64,000 bases of DNA from Polyangiaceae bacterium (lineage in GTDB: Bacteria > Myxococcota_A > Polyangia > Polyangiales > Polyangiaceae): assembly GCA_029266615.1 (NCBI GenBank), contig JAQSWN010000001.1:1-64000 (forward strand), read 5' to 3'. Below, one piece after another: positions 53,773 to 62,582 of this stretch (positions are counted from its first letter, which is position 1; each line of letters begins with the position of its first letter). Position numbers and translations under genes: made by a program. The notes below the pieces were generated by a model. It saw only the letters and a list, made by a program, of their open reading frames with translations. It did not search any database and was not told the origin of the DNA.

Positions 53773-54231
53773 ATGCGCCACTACCCAGCCTATTGCTCAG
53801 ACTGCAAGCGTCTGTGGCTCGTTGCCACGCAAGACGCACCGTCCGCAAGCCCGACTTGCCCGCTCTGCAAGGAGCGCGGACGACTGGTGCCCGGGGCCTA
53901 CTATTCGGATCCGGCGAGCATCGTGTTCAGCAAGCTAGAGAGCGCCATCATCGCGTCCAAGATGGGCCCGGGAGCTCTCGCACGGCTCTCCGGCGAGCTC
54001 GAGCGGTTGCTGCCTTCGCCGACGGAGCAAGAGATCGACTCCGCCTTTCGCGAGGTGACGTCGCGTCTCTCGCTCGGCACGGAGCTGGATTCCACGTCGG
54101 GGAAGCGCGTGGCGCTCCGTATGATCGTCACGATCGCGAACACGCTCTCGCAGCCCGTGGTGCGTGAGTCGGGCGTCATGCGTTTGCCGCAAACCATCCG
54201 CGGCCTTTTCGACCCGACCAGCAAGCAGTGA
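53773..54231 (+). CDS. Zinc-ribbon protein, unknown function
   Basis: A 152-residue protein. The N-terminal CSDCKRLW and CPLCKERGRL form a two-CxxC zinc-binding pair. The remaining about 115 residues are helical without known domain. GTG 53728 in the track is an alternative start; ATG 53773 lies just before the zinc motif. A strong hairpin follows the gene. Confidence 0.68.
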   Translation: MRHYPAYCSDCKRLWLVATQDAPSASPTCPLCKERGRLVPGAYYSDPASIVFSKLESAIIASKMGPGALARLSGELERLLPSPTEQEIDSAFREVTSRLSLGTELDSTSGKRVALRMIVTIANTLSQPVVRESGVMRLPQTIRGLFDPTSKQ

Positions 54232-54242
54232 GGCATTAGGCC

Positions 54243-54268
54243 CCGCTGCGCGCCAGAGCGCGCGGCGG
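54243..54268 (+). terminator. Strong GC hairpin after zinc-ribbon gene
   Basis: CCGCTGCGCGC and GCGCGCGGCGG form an 11-bp stem (one GU pair) with a CAGA loop, 11 nt after the stop. There is no T-run, so termination may be weak or depend on other factors. Confidence 0.5.
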
Positions 54269-54350
54269 TCCGGACTTGCGGCGCCTCGCTCAAGCTATCT
54301 CACCTGCAGTTCACGCTGGCACGTGGGCTGCACACGCCCGCGTACCTCCT

Positions 54351-55250
54351 GTGGAATCCGCGACTCTCCAGCCCTTGGTCTCGTACCTCTCGCCGCGCGG
54401 CGCCATGAGCCAGGTGCGGTTGCGATACGGTTCGAGCCCCACGGAGCAGCGCCTCGCGATTTACGCCTCGAGCTGTCTGCAGCGCCAACTCCGCTGCGAC
54501 AACATCCGCTTGGGCTTCAAGAAGAGCCTGCCGGAAGTGACGATAGCGCTGCCGCATTGGCAACACGAACGAGCGAACCTCCCGGCCTTCGACCGATTGT
54601 TCGAGAAGGTTGCGAGCGACGGGGATTTCCGACTCGTTCTCTGGTCGCGCGATTGGCTCGACGGAGTACAGCCGGCGCTGGAGCTGCTCAATCGCTATCA
54701 ACGCCTTCTGCCGTTGCCGCTGGACTATCCTCACCTTCCGCGCCTTGCGGAGGTGCTGAACGCGCGTCGGCTGCTCACGTCGGGCCAAGACGGGCAGGAC
54801 GCGTGGCGCTGGCTGCTGCGACTCACCGCGCACCCCTCGCTGCCACTCGAGCTTGCTGCCTTGTTTCACGACGTACTGCTCCCGACTCACGAAAATGGCT
54901 CCCGTGCCGTGTGGGCCTCGCTGGGCTGCCTCGGGTTCCGGCGTGCGGAAATGGTGGAAGCGACGGAGCTTGCGTCCCGAAGCGAGCTCGGGGAGAGCTC
55001 GACCACGGAGTTGGCCTTGCTGCGCGACGCGCGCGACTTGTGCTTTTTCTCAGCCAAAAGCTGGCAGTTTTCACGAGAGCAGGGTCCGAAGCAGACGCTC
55101 GAGCAGGTCCGTTGGCGGCTTGGGCGGATGTCCACCCGCGCGGTCTGCCTAGCCTTGGCGACGCGCCAGCCCGCGGACGTCTCGCGGATGATGGAGGAAG
55201 TGCTGGACGAAGACGAGCGCGCGCCCGACAGCGGCGTTCGACTCGCTTGA
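54351..55250 (+). CDS. Unknown soluble protein
   Basis: A 299-residue protein with no recognised domain. It is rich in Leu, Arg and aromatic residues, largely helical by look (WLLRLTAHPSLPLELAALFHDVLLP, STTELALLRDARDLCFFSAKSWQF), with some strand-like parts early (RLRYGSSPTEQRLAIYASSCL). The start is uncertain: GTG 54351, ATG 54405 or the 54276 frame start. Its stop codon is separated by one base from the stop of the convergent GH16 gene. Confidence 0.65.
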   Translation: MESATLQPLVSYLSPRGAMSQVRLRYGSSPTEQRLAIYASSCLQRQLRCDNIRLGFKKSLPEVTIALPHWQHERANLPAFDRLFEKVASDGDFRLVLWSRDWLDGVQPALELLNRYQRLLPLPLDYPHLPRLAEVLNARRLLTSGQDGQDAWRWLLRLTAHPSLPLELAALFHDVLLPTHENGSRAVWASLGCLGFRRAEMVEATELASRSELGESSTTELALLRDARDLCFFSAKSWQFSREQGPKQTLEQVRWRLGRMSTRAVCLALATRQPADVSRMMEEVLDEDERAPDSGVRLA

Positions 55251-55251
55251 G

Positions 55252-56556
55252 TCAGTTCGAGGCGGCCGGCCTCTGGTAGACGCGCACCCAATCCACCGCG
55301 AGCGATTGCGGGAACGCGCTGTCGTCGATGCCGTACCGGCCCGCCCATTGCCCGCCAATGGCGAGGTTGAGCAGGACGTGAGCTGGGCCCGCGACGTCTC
55401 CGTCCTTGTAAACCCAGCGGAAGCTCCGAGTGTAAATCTTCAACCCATCCACGAACACGCTGAGCTCGCTCGGCGTCCACTCGGCGCCGATGGTGTGAAA
55501 CCCTTCGTTGAAGTTGAAGGGGGCTCGGTAGTTTTGGATGCTGCGCTTGAACTTCGGGTGCTCGTAAAAGAATCGCGTCTCGTTCTGAGGGTCCTTCGTG
55601 GCCGCGCTGTGAATCTCGTGAATCCGGTCGTCCTTGCCGTTGTTCACGAACTCGAAGATGTCGATTTCCGGCGGGTGACTCAGCTTGCCGGACTCCGAGA
55701 CGTCCGAGTTCAACCAAAATGCCGGCCATACCCCGAGCCCGCCCGGCATTTTCACCCGCGCCTCCAAAAAGCCATAACGGAGCGTGAAGTCCGAGCGAAT
55801 CATACCGGACTCGTAGTTGACGCCAGAAGGCCGGCTCAGCTTGTTACGCTTGGCGGTAAGGTACAGCACGCCCCCTGCAACTTTGTGATTGTCGTTGTCG
55901 GCGTAGCGTTGGTTCTCGTCGTTCAGCCGGTCCAAAGTCTCGGACGAATAAATGTAGCGAGTGAACCATTTCGACCGGTCCAGCGTGGTTCCCGAGAACT
56001 CGTCGTTGAAGACCAGCGCGTAGCCAGCCGGCACGTAGGAGCCTGCCCACGAGGTGACCGGCTCCGTCCGCGGTAAAGGAGCGCGTTCTTGCAGTGAAGC
56101 TTGACCGAGCGACACGAGGCCTCCCTTCGCTTCTACTCGCACCTCCGCTCGTTCCGTGAAGGCGGGGGCGGTGAGGTCTACCGTGTAGGGCTTTTCCTGC
56201 TCGCCGCTCACGGGAACGCGGTAGGTGCGAAAGGACTCGTTCCTCTTCGGCTCTCGAAAGACGACCGCCACTGTCGCCGGGGCCTTGGTGGCGGCGGTGA
56301 AACGCAGCCGATAAGCGCGGCCCGCCCGGAGCTTGCCCGGCTCGATCGGAAAGGAAACGACGCCCTCGCGCGGGCGCGCGTCGCCTCGAAGGTCCGACGG
56401 TGCGAGCTCGCTCGCGTCGACGGGATGACTGGGAATTGGCGCGAGCGGAATCGCCCCTTTCACCGCTTCCAAGCGAGGCTCGGGGGGCGGCGGCTTCACG
56501 ATCTGACATGCGCACAGCGCGAGCAGCGAGGTGACCACAGACCGCGCGAGCATCAT
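55252..56556 (-). CDS. GH16-type endo-beta-glucanase lipoprotein, end of polysaccharide operon
   Basis: A 434-residue surface-type enzyme. ATG 56556 overlaps the flippase stop (ATGA). The signal ends in LLALCACQ. About 150 residues of an N-terminal beta domain (CBM-like) precede the GH16 catalytic domain (about 175-430), with the catalytic motif EIDIFE intact and typical flanks (GFLEARVKMPGGLGVWPAFWL, HTIGAEWTPSEL). The family cuts beta-1,3/1,4 glucans, agar or similar. Being last in an export operon, it may trim or release the exported polymer (inference). Confidence 0.85.
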   Translation of the reverse strand: MMLARSVVTSLLALCACQIVKPPPPEPRLEAVKGAIPLAPIPSHPVDASELAPSDLRGDARPREGVVSFPIEPGKLRAGRAYRLRFTAATKAPATVAVVFREPKRNESFRTYRVPVSGEQEKPYTVDLTAPAFTERAEVRVEAKGGLVSLGQASLQERAPLPRTEPVTSWAGSYVPAGYALVFNDEFSGTTLDRSKWFTRYIYSSETLDRLNDENQRYADNDNHKVAGGVLYLTAKRNKLSRPSGVNYESGMIRSDFTLRYGFLEARVKMPGGLGVWPAFWLNSDVSESGKLSHPPEIDIFEFVNNGKDDRIHEIHSAATKDPQNETRFFYEHPKFKRSIQNYRAPFNFNEGFHTIGAEWTPSELSVFVDGLKIYTRSFRWVYKDGDVAGPAHVLLNLAIGGQWAGRYGIDDSAFPQSLAVDWVRVYQRPAASN

Positions 56557-58040
56557 GGCGCTCCGGCGAGCCCTGGTTGGGGCGCGGGGCGCTTGCTTCG
56601 TCCGAGCGCGGTCTGTGCGAACCCGAGCAGGCTCTTCATCAGCTCGCGATCCAGTACGAATGTCACGCCCAGGAACGCGACCGCGCCTAGCGGCACCAAG
56701 AGCGCGAGCCGCAGCACGGCGGACGTGCTCCCCGGCAAGAGGTAGCGACCGAGCAGCACTGCCGCGACCATAATCAGCGAGGCGGCGAGCGGCACCCACG
56801 CGCCGCGCACCTGCTCCAGCGCCCCAAGCCCGGTTGCGCGCTTCAGCAGCATGAGCGTGATGGGCAGCGCCAGCAGCTCCCGGACGACCCAAATGCCCAC
56901 CGCCCAGCTCAGCGTCGGCACGCGCGTGATCCCGAGCGCCAGCACCACGAACCCGAGCTCCGCGGCCTTGCTGAACAGCAGGTCCCGCGGACGACCCAGC
57001 GCGGTGAGCAGCGGCGCGACGAGCACGCGCGGCCCCTGCACGAGCACGAGCAGCGCGAGCGCCGTGATGTAGGGCGCCGCCGGCAGCCACTTTTCCCCGA
57101 ACATCAAGCGAACGATCTCGGGGGAGAGCACGCCGATTCCGATGAAGCAGGCGTACAGCACGACGCACACGAAGCTCGTCGCGAACTGGAAGGCGCGACG
57201 CAACCGAGGCATGTCGTGCTGCAGGCTCGCCAGAGTGGGCAGCGCGACCTGCGTCGCCGCCGTCGCAGCGATAGACCAAAACACGTCGATGGCACGGAAG
57301 CTGAGGTTCAAATACCCGGCGATTTCCACCCCCAGAAAGATACCGGTGACGACCGCGAAGATGCGCTTCACCCCGAAGACCAGGAACAGAGAGCCCATCG
57401 AATAGAGGCCGAAAGCGCCGAGCTCTTTGAACTCCCGCTTGCCGAAGCGCAGGCGGGGGCGATTTTCGCTCGTCTGCCAGAGAATGGCCGACCCCACGGC
57501 GACAATCAGCACCTGTTGAGCGATGAGCCCCCAAACGCCAGCCCCCGCGACTATGAGCCCGACGCCGATCCCCGCGCCTGCGAAGCGGCCGACGAGGGAG
57601 CGCAGCGCGAGGGGGCGAAACGAAAGCTCTCGCCGCTGCCGAGCAACGATAGTGGCGCTGACTGCGGCCGCGGGGAAGCACAGCGACATGGCGCGCAGCA
57701 CGTCCGCCGCACGCGGCTCGGAGACGGCCGCGGCGAACGCGGGCGCGAGCAGCAAGCACAGCGCGACCAACACCAAGCTCAGCACGACCCCGAACGTGAA
57801 GGCAGTGTCGAAATGCAGGTCCTTCGCGTCCTCGCGCTGCACGAGCGCGTCGTGGAAGAACATGGTCACGAAGATTTGCAGGAGCTCCACCAGCGCCAAG
57901 ACCACGGCGAAAAGCCCAAACTCCGCCGTGGACAGCAGGTGCGTGTAGATCACCAACGTGCCCATGGAGATGAGGGCCAGCCCCGCGTTCTCGATGAGGC
58001 TCCACAGAGCCGATTTGGCGGTGCGCTCCTGCACGCTCAT
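56553..58040 (-). CDS. Wzx-type polysaccharide flippase (MOP superfamily)
   Basis: A 495-residue integral membrane protein with about 12-14 hydrophobic helices starting at ATG 58040 (MSVQERTAKSALWSLIENAGLALISMG). The layout and the first-helix pattern fit MOP/WzxC-type lipid-linked-oligosaccharide flippases. ATG overlaps the upstream GT stop (ATGA). It would move the undecaprenyl-linked repeat unit to the periplasm. Confidence 0.85.
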   Translation of the reverse strand: MSVQERTAKSALWSLIENAGLALISMGTLVIYTHLLSTAEFGLFAVVLALVELLQIFVTMFFHDALVQREDAKDLHFDTAFTFGVVLSLVLVALCLLLAPAFAAAVSEPRAADVLRAMSLCFPAAAVSATIVARQRRELSFRPLALRSLVGRFAGAGIGVGLIVAGAGVWGLIAQQVLIVAVGSAILWQTSENRPRLRFGKREFKELGAFGLYSMGSLFLVFGVKRIFAVVTGIFLGVEIAGYLNLSFRAIDVFWSIAATAATQVALPTLASLQHDMPRLRRAFQFATSFVCVVLYACFIGIGVLSPEIVRLMFGEKWLPAAPYITALALLVLVQGPRVLVAPLLTALGRPRDLLFSKAAELGFVVLALGITRVPTLSWAVGIWVVRELLALPITLMLLKRATGLGALEQVRGAWVPLAASLIMVAAVLLGRYLLPGSTSAVLRLALLVPLGAVAFLGVTFVLDRELMKSLLGFAQTALGRSKRPAPQPGLAGAP

Positions 58041-59083
58041 GCAAAGCTCCGCCGCAGGCGCGCCCGTGCGTCTACGAGGGCGCCCTGGACGGCGCCGCGG
58101 CCGAAGCGCAGTCGCATGAGCCCCCGCGTCGCCGCGGGAGGCGTCGCGGCGAGGGTCGAGAACCAGAGCGCGTGCTGGGTGAGCTTCGCCGGCGAGTGTC
58201 GTTCGGTTCGTAGCAAGCGCCACGCCTTCGCCAGCAGCCCCGAGATCGACTCCACGTCGCTACCCGGGTAGGTAAGCCCGAGCTTCTTCGCCATGAGGCG
58301 ATAATTGACGAACGCTAGCTCGTGGTCGAGCACGTCTTCGCTCGAGACGACGACGCCTCGCTCCGCAGCGTGCCGACGCATGAGCGCGATTTCGAGCCGG
58401 CGCTGGTGGATACGGGCCGGCAAGCGCGCCGCGTCCGAGCCGGTATTGGACCACAAGTTTTGGCCGTGCACTCGATAGGAGGCGAGCACTTCCGGCAAAG
58501 TGATGACGTCCCCGTACAGAGGCGCAACGGTGTTGAGGGCGCCGTCCGGACCAACGTCGGGGGTGAGCGGGAACATTCGCTCCGCGAGCCTTCGCGCGTA
58601 GGCGTTGCCGACCGAGACCGGCCAACGGTACGTGCCGGTAGCCTCGAACGAGCGGCGGACCTCGGCCGCGTCGTAGCGCGCGTCGAAGTGGCAGAACTTT
58701 CGGCCCAAGTCCCGCCCTTCCGCGTCGATGATGCGTAGGTCCCACTGCACCTTCGCGACCTGGGGTCCCCACACGGAGGCGACGCGCGAAAGGACGTCCG
58801 GCTCCAGCACGTCGTCGGCGTCGAGCAGCACGATGATGTCGCCACGACAAGCCGCGAAACCGGCGTTGTAGGCGGGGATGGAGCCGCGGTTCGGCTGCTC
58901 GATGACGCGAACGCGGTCCGCATAGCGAGCCAGCACTTCCCGCGAGTCGTCCGTCGAGCCGTCATTGACGACGATTATCTCGACGTGGGGGTAGCGCTGG
59001 GCGAGCGCCGAGTCGAGCGCCTGCGCGACGTAGCGGCCGTAGTTGTAGCAAGTGACGATGACGCTGAAGAGAGGTGCTTCCAT
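58037..59083 (-). CDS. GT2 glycosyltransferase
   Basis: A 348-residue GT-A glycosyltransferase, starting at ATG 59083 (MEAPLFSVIVTCYNYGRY). It has the nucleotide-sugar site VNDGSTDDS and the metal motif LLDADDVLE. The C-terminal part is helical. Cytoplasmic or membrane-associated. It begins 1 nt after the Wzy-like stop and overlaps the flippase start, so it belongs to the operon. Confidence 0.88.
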   Translation of the reverse strand: MEAPLFSVIVTCYNYGRYVAQALDSALAQRYPHVEIIVVNDGSTDDSREVLARYADRVRVIEQPNRGSIPAYNAGFAACRGDIIVLLDADDVLEPDVLSRVASVWGPQVAKVQWDLRIIDAEGRDLGRKFCHFDARYDAAEVRRSFEATGTYRWPVSVGNAYARRLAERMFPLTPDVGPDGALNTVAPLYGDVITLPEVLASYRVHGQNLWSNTGSDAARLPARIHQRRLEIALMRRHAAERGVVVSSEDVLDHELAFVNYRLMAKKLGLTYPGSDVESISGLLAKAWRLLRTERHSPAKLTQHALWFSTLAATPPAATRGLMRLRFGRGAVQGALVDARARLRRSFA

Positions 59084-59084
59084 G

Positions 59085-60356
59085 TTAAGCCCAAGCCGCC
59101 CGTGACAGGGGCGCCACTCGCGCGGAGTCCGTTCGCGCAGGGGCCGAAGCCAGCGCGCTCCCGAACGGCGTGAGCCCGACCAGCACGAGCGTGAGAAAGT
59201 TTTGTTCCGGAGACAGCAAGTGGCCACCCATGACGAACCAGCCCCAAAACAGGGCCGCCCGCAACTGAACGGGCAAGGAACGCCGCCGTAGGGTGAGAAG
59301 AAAAAGACTCAAAAAGCCGAGAAATCCCAGGCCGCCGTACTCGAAGAGCAGCTTCGCCCAGGTGGGGTCGTGAAACTCGAAGGAGCGCAGGGTGCGGAAG
59401 ATGGTGCCCGGCCCGTGGCCGATGAAGGCGCTGAACGGCGTGTCCACGAAAGTCTCTACGACGAGACGACCAGGCGCGATGTAACGAATGTACCCGCTGC
59501 TCTGGGTGCTGTCCGAGCTGAACTCGTTGACGCGACCGAGCGTGAAGGACAAGTTGAGAGCGTCGCCGAGCAACCAGAACACGAGCGCGCCGGCGAGCGC
59601 GATGCCCGAGACCCGCAGCACCGTCTTCACGCCGAAAGGGTAGAGAGACGCCAGCAGCAACGCGAGAATTCCGGTGCCCGAATAAGTGAGCAGGAGCGCC
59701 GCTCCCATGACGGCCACGCGCCACGGCCGTCTGGTGGTCACCGTCTCCACGATCAGCCCGAGCGCCATCAAGTAGGAGAACCCGGACGGCTCGCGAAAGA
59801 AGAAGCCGTTGGACTTGTTGAAGGAGCCCACGGGAATGACGGTATTGAAGATACCGTTCATGCGCAACGGCGCGGGGATGTAGCTCGAGTAGTCGAACAG
59901 CCAGTGGGCGTGAATCACGAATTGAAGCGCGAACTGGGCGACGCCCGCCGCGGCGCAGAGCAGACAAACGTCCAAAAAGCGCGCGTAAATCCAGCTAGCG
60001 TCGTCGTCCGCCAAAGCCCCTTGGCGCAGTACGAAGACGAACGGCAGGTACATCGCGCCGAGCAGCGCGAAAGAGCTGAAGGACGAGCTCTGTTCGTTCG
60101 CCAGCAAGCTGCCGAGCGCGACCGCCATGCATACCCCGTAAAGCAGCGTGCGCTCGAGGGAGAGCACGAGCTGCCCGGCCAAGCCGGCGATCCCCAGGAA
60201 AGGATAGATGGCGAGCATGGCCGCGCTGACCGACACCGCGCCGGAGGTCAGACCGAAGCGCTCGAGCACCGTCACGGAGAGCAACAGCAAGATCAGCGCG
60301 ACCCGTAGAACGCGGCGCTGAGTATGGTTGCGCGGAGCCGTGACGGCGTCGCTCAA
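59085..60356 (-). CDS. Wzy/O-antigen-ligase-like membrane polymerase
   Basis: A 423-residue protein with roughly ten transmembrane helices. TTG 60356 overlaps the upstream stop (TTGA). The large periplasmic loop with IGHGPGTIFRTLRSFEFHDPTWAKLLFEYGGLGFLG matches the ligase/polymerase (Wzy_C) family signature. It would polymerise repeat units in the periplasm. Substrate unknown. Confidence 0.8.
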   Translation of the reverse strand: MSDAVTAPRNHTQRRVLRVALILLLLSVTVLERFGLTSGAVSVSAAMLAIYPFLGIAGLAGQLVLSLERTLLYGVCMAVALGSLLANEQSSSFSSFALLGAMYLPFVFVLRQGALADDDASWIYARFLDVCLLCAAAGVAQFALQFVIHAHWLFDYSSYIPAPLRMNGIFNTVIPVGSFNKSNGFFFREPSGFSYLMALGLIVETVTTRRPWRVAVMGAALLLTYSGTGILALLLASLYPFGVKTVLRVSGIALAGALVFWLLGDALNLSFTLGRVNEFSSDSTQSSGYIRYIAPGRLVVETFVDTPFSAFIGHGPGTIFRTLRSFEFHDPTWAKLLFEYGGLGFLGFLSLFLLTLRRRSLPVQLRAALFWGWFVMGGHLLSPEQNFLTLVLVGLTPFGSALASAPARTDSARVAPLSRAAWA

Positions 60357-61543
60357 CTCGCCTCCTCCCCGCGGAGCACCTCGGCCGTGACCGGAGCCGG
60401 ATTCAGTAGCTCGCGGTAGAGTTGGGACGTCGTCTGTCCGATCGCGGTCCAGGCGGCTCCCGCTTCGACCTTCTCCGGGCGAGGGCGTTCCACGACCGCG
60501 CGCGCCATGCACACGGCCAGCTGCTCCGGGCTACCCGGCGGCACGAGGAACCCCTGCGTGCCCTCCTGGAGGTCCTCGGCGAAGATGCCGACCCGGCTCG
60601 CGATCAGCCATTTACCCAGTGATTTCACGAGGAAGTACACGCCGCTCGCGTCGATTTGCCGATACGGCATGAGGAAGCAGTCGGCTTCCGCGAACAAGTC
60701 CACCATCTCCTCTTCGGAGAGACGAGCGGCTCGGATTTGCACCTCCGACCCCACGCCGAGCGCCTTGATTCGCTCGCGGAGCGGCGTGAGGTCCATGCGC
60801 GGCCTCCCGGCGATGACCACCCGCGCTTGCTTGCGGATGAGCGAGGGCAGCAGGCCGAGCGCTTCGACGATGAGGTCGCAGCCCTTGTAAGGCTTGATTT
60901 CACCGAAAACGACGAACGTGTAGCGGTCGTCCTGGCCCCCGCGCGTGATGCGCGGCCGAGATGGCGGCATCGGCAAAGAGAGCGGGCCGTGCGGCACGAT
61001 CGCGATCTTTTCGTCCGGTATGTTGCGCGCCAAGAGCGCCTCGCGGCCGGCGCGAGTGTGAACGATGACTCTGTCGCTCAAGCGTATCGGCAGCTCGAAG
61101 CCCCAGGTTTGGAGCCGTGACATGCGCTGACCGTTGTAGGGCACGCTATCGTGTACGGTGAGCACGACCGGCGCGAAGAAGCGAATCACCCAGATGGCCA
61201 GCGTGTCCAACGGCGGCACGACGACCCACTGGAAGTGCACGATGTCTGGACGACGCCGCGCGACGCGCCACACGAGCCCGGCCAGACCGAAGGCGTGAGC
61301 GAGGCCCTTGAAGGCGCTACGGAGCCTGTTCGGTAAAAACGTGGCGCGCTCGATGAACCTGTAAAAGAACGGGTCGATCCGCTCCGGAGGAAGCTCTTGC
61401 CGGTCGCCGGCGCGGATGGGGCGCACCGCCCAGCTCGGCTCGACGCCGGCGTCCAGTAAGCCCTGCGTCAATGCGGCGTCGTAAGGCGCCGTGAACAAGG
61501 ATGGATCCACGAGCAGCACGCGCAGCGCCGTGCTCTCGCTCAT
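60353..61543 (-). CDS. GT4 glycosyltransferase
   Basis: A 396-residue GT-B protein starting at ATG 61543 (MSESTALRVLLVDPSLF). The N-domain has the HFQWVVVPPLD stretch; the C-domain has FGEIKPYKGCDLIVEAL and the EAD-containing donor site EADCFLMPYRQIDASG. Its start overlaps the upstream stop (ATGA). Confidence 0.87.
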   Translation of the reverse strand: MSESTALRVLLVDPSLFTAPYDAALTQGLLDAGVEPSWAVRPIRAGDRQELPPERIDPFFYRFIERATFLPNRLRSAFKGLAHAFGLAGLVWRVARRRPDIVHFQWVVVPPLDTLAIWVIRFFAPVVLTVHDSVPYNGQRMSRLQTWGFELPIRLSDRVIVHTRAGREALLARNIPDEKIAIVPHGPLSLPMPPSRPRITRGGQDDRYTFVVFGEIKPYKGCDLIVEALGLLPSLIRKQARVVIAGRPRMDLTPLRERIKALGVGSEVQIRAARLSEEEMVDLFAEADCFLMPYRQIDASGVYFLVKSLGKWLIASRVGIFAEDLQEGTQGFLVPPGSPEQLAVCMARAVVERPRPEKVEAGAAWTAIGQTTSQLYRELLNPAPVTAEVLRGEEAS

Positions 61544-62577
61544 GTTCCGTCTCCGGTCGCGGCTCGGAGCCGCAGCGGCACCGCCATCTCGCGAAGCCAC
61601 ACCCGTTCCCGGTGTTGCCAGAAGCCGAGAAAGAAGCCGAGGGCCCAAGCCGTGTGCATCACGAGCGCGGCCACGCCGCCCAAGAGCGCGTAGCCCTGGC
61701 GGTGCCGAACGACAAGCAGGATCGAAAAGGCCAGGAGCGCGGAGAAGTAGGCGGCTGGCCAGAGCATCAGCAGCGCCGTCCACGGCAGCAGCAGCGGGGC
61801 GAGCAGGGACAGCGCGAGGTGGCCCGGCACCGCGAGTTGCCGCACCCGTAGCGAATGCGGGTGCCGACGCACGGTCCGCGACCGCCCCGCCCCGTACTTG
61901 AAGTACTGCCAAAACAGCGAGCGGGCGTCCTTGCGGGGGTGATAGCCGAGCCGCACCTCGCTATCCAGATAGATACGGGCGCCCAGCGCGCGCTGCCGGC
62001 AGTCCAGCTCCGCGTCCTCGTTGTGAGTGAAGCTGTCGTCGTAGCCGCCCGCGGCGCGGAACATGCTCATTCGAAACGCGGCGTGGTGCCCGTGATCGAC
62101 GAATCCGCTTTGCTTGCCGGCTCGGTGCGCGGAGCCCCCGGTGCCGATCGGCGAGTTGGAGACCCAGGCAACGGCGCGCTGAAATGGCGTTTCACCGAGC
62201 GAGTCCATCGGCACGACGACCGCGTCCGCCCCGGTACGCTCCATCGTTTCTACCAGCTTGCGGCAGTAGCCGACCGGGTAGATAGCGTGCGCGTCGCAAC
62301 GGATGAGGATGTCGGCGTCGCGACCGTAGCGCCGCACGGCCGCGTTGACGGCGCTGCTCTGGATACGCGCGGGGTTGTTGATGAGCAGAACGTTGGGGTG
62401 ACTCTGCGCAAAGTCTCGGACTATCTCGCGTGTGCGATCCGTGCTGCCGCCGTCGGCGACGACGACTCGCAGCGCGAGAGGCCCCTTGTCTTGCAGCAGC
62501 CGCTCGAGCACACCTTCGATGTGCGCGGCCTCGTTCAGCGTCGGAATGACGCACAGAACCCGATAAGGCTTATCCAT
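61540..62577 (-). CDS. GT2 glycosyltransferase with membrane segments (ExoA-like)
   Basis: A 345-residue protein. The GT-A part has VIPTLNEAAHIEGV, VADGGSTDRT and the acceptor-side motif HNEDAELDCRQRALG. Two to three hydrophobic helices in the C-terminal third (LLLPWTALLMLWPAAYFSALL) anchor it. It resembles succinoglycan ExoA transferases. It begins 5 nt after the Wzc-like stop. Confidence 0.85.
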   Translation of the reverse strand: MDKPYRVLCVIPTLNEAAHIEGVLERLLQDKGPLALRVVVADGGSTDRTREIVRDFAQSHPNVLLINNPARIQSSAVNAAVRRYGRDADILIRCDAHAIYPVGYCRKLVETMERTGADAVVVPMDSLGETPFQRAVAWVSNSPIGTGGSAHRAGKQSGFVDHGHHAAFRMSMFRAAGGYDDSFTHNEDAELDCRQRALGARIYLDSEVRLGYHPRKDARSLFWQYFKYGAGRSRTVRRHPHSLRVRQLAVPGHLALSLLAPLLLPWTALLMLWPAAYFSALLAFSILLVVRHRQGYALLGGVAALVMHTAWALGFFLGFWQHRERVWLREMAVPLRLRAATGDGT

Positions 62578-62582
62578 GGATG

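Noticed and set aside
55252-58044. Single 930-codon ORF across GH16 and flippase
   Set aside because: Upstream of 56556 it is a shadow of the flippase frame; the real GH16 begins with a lipoprotein signal at 56556.
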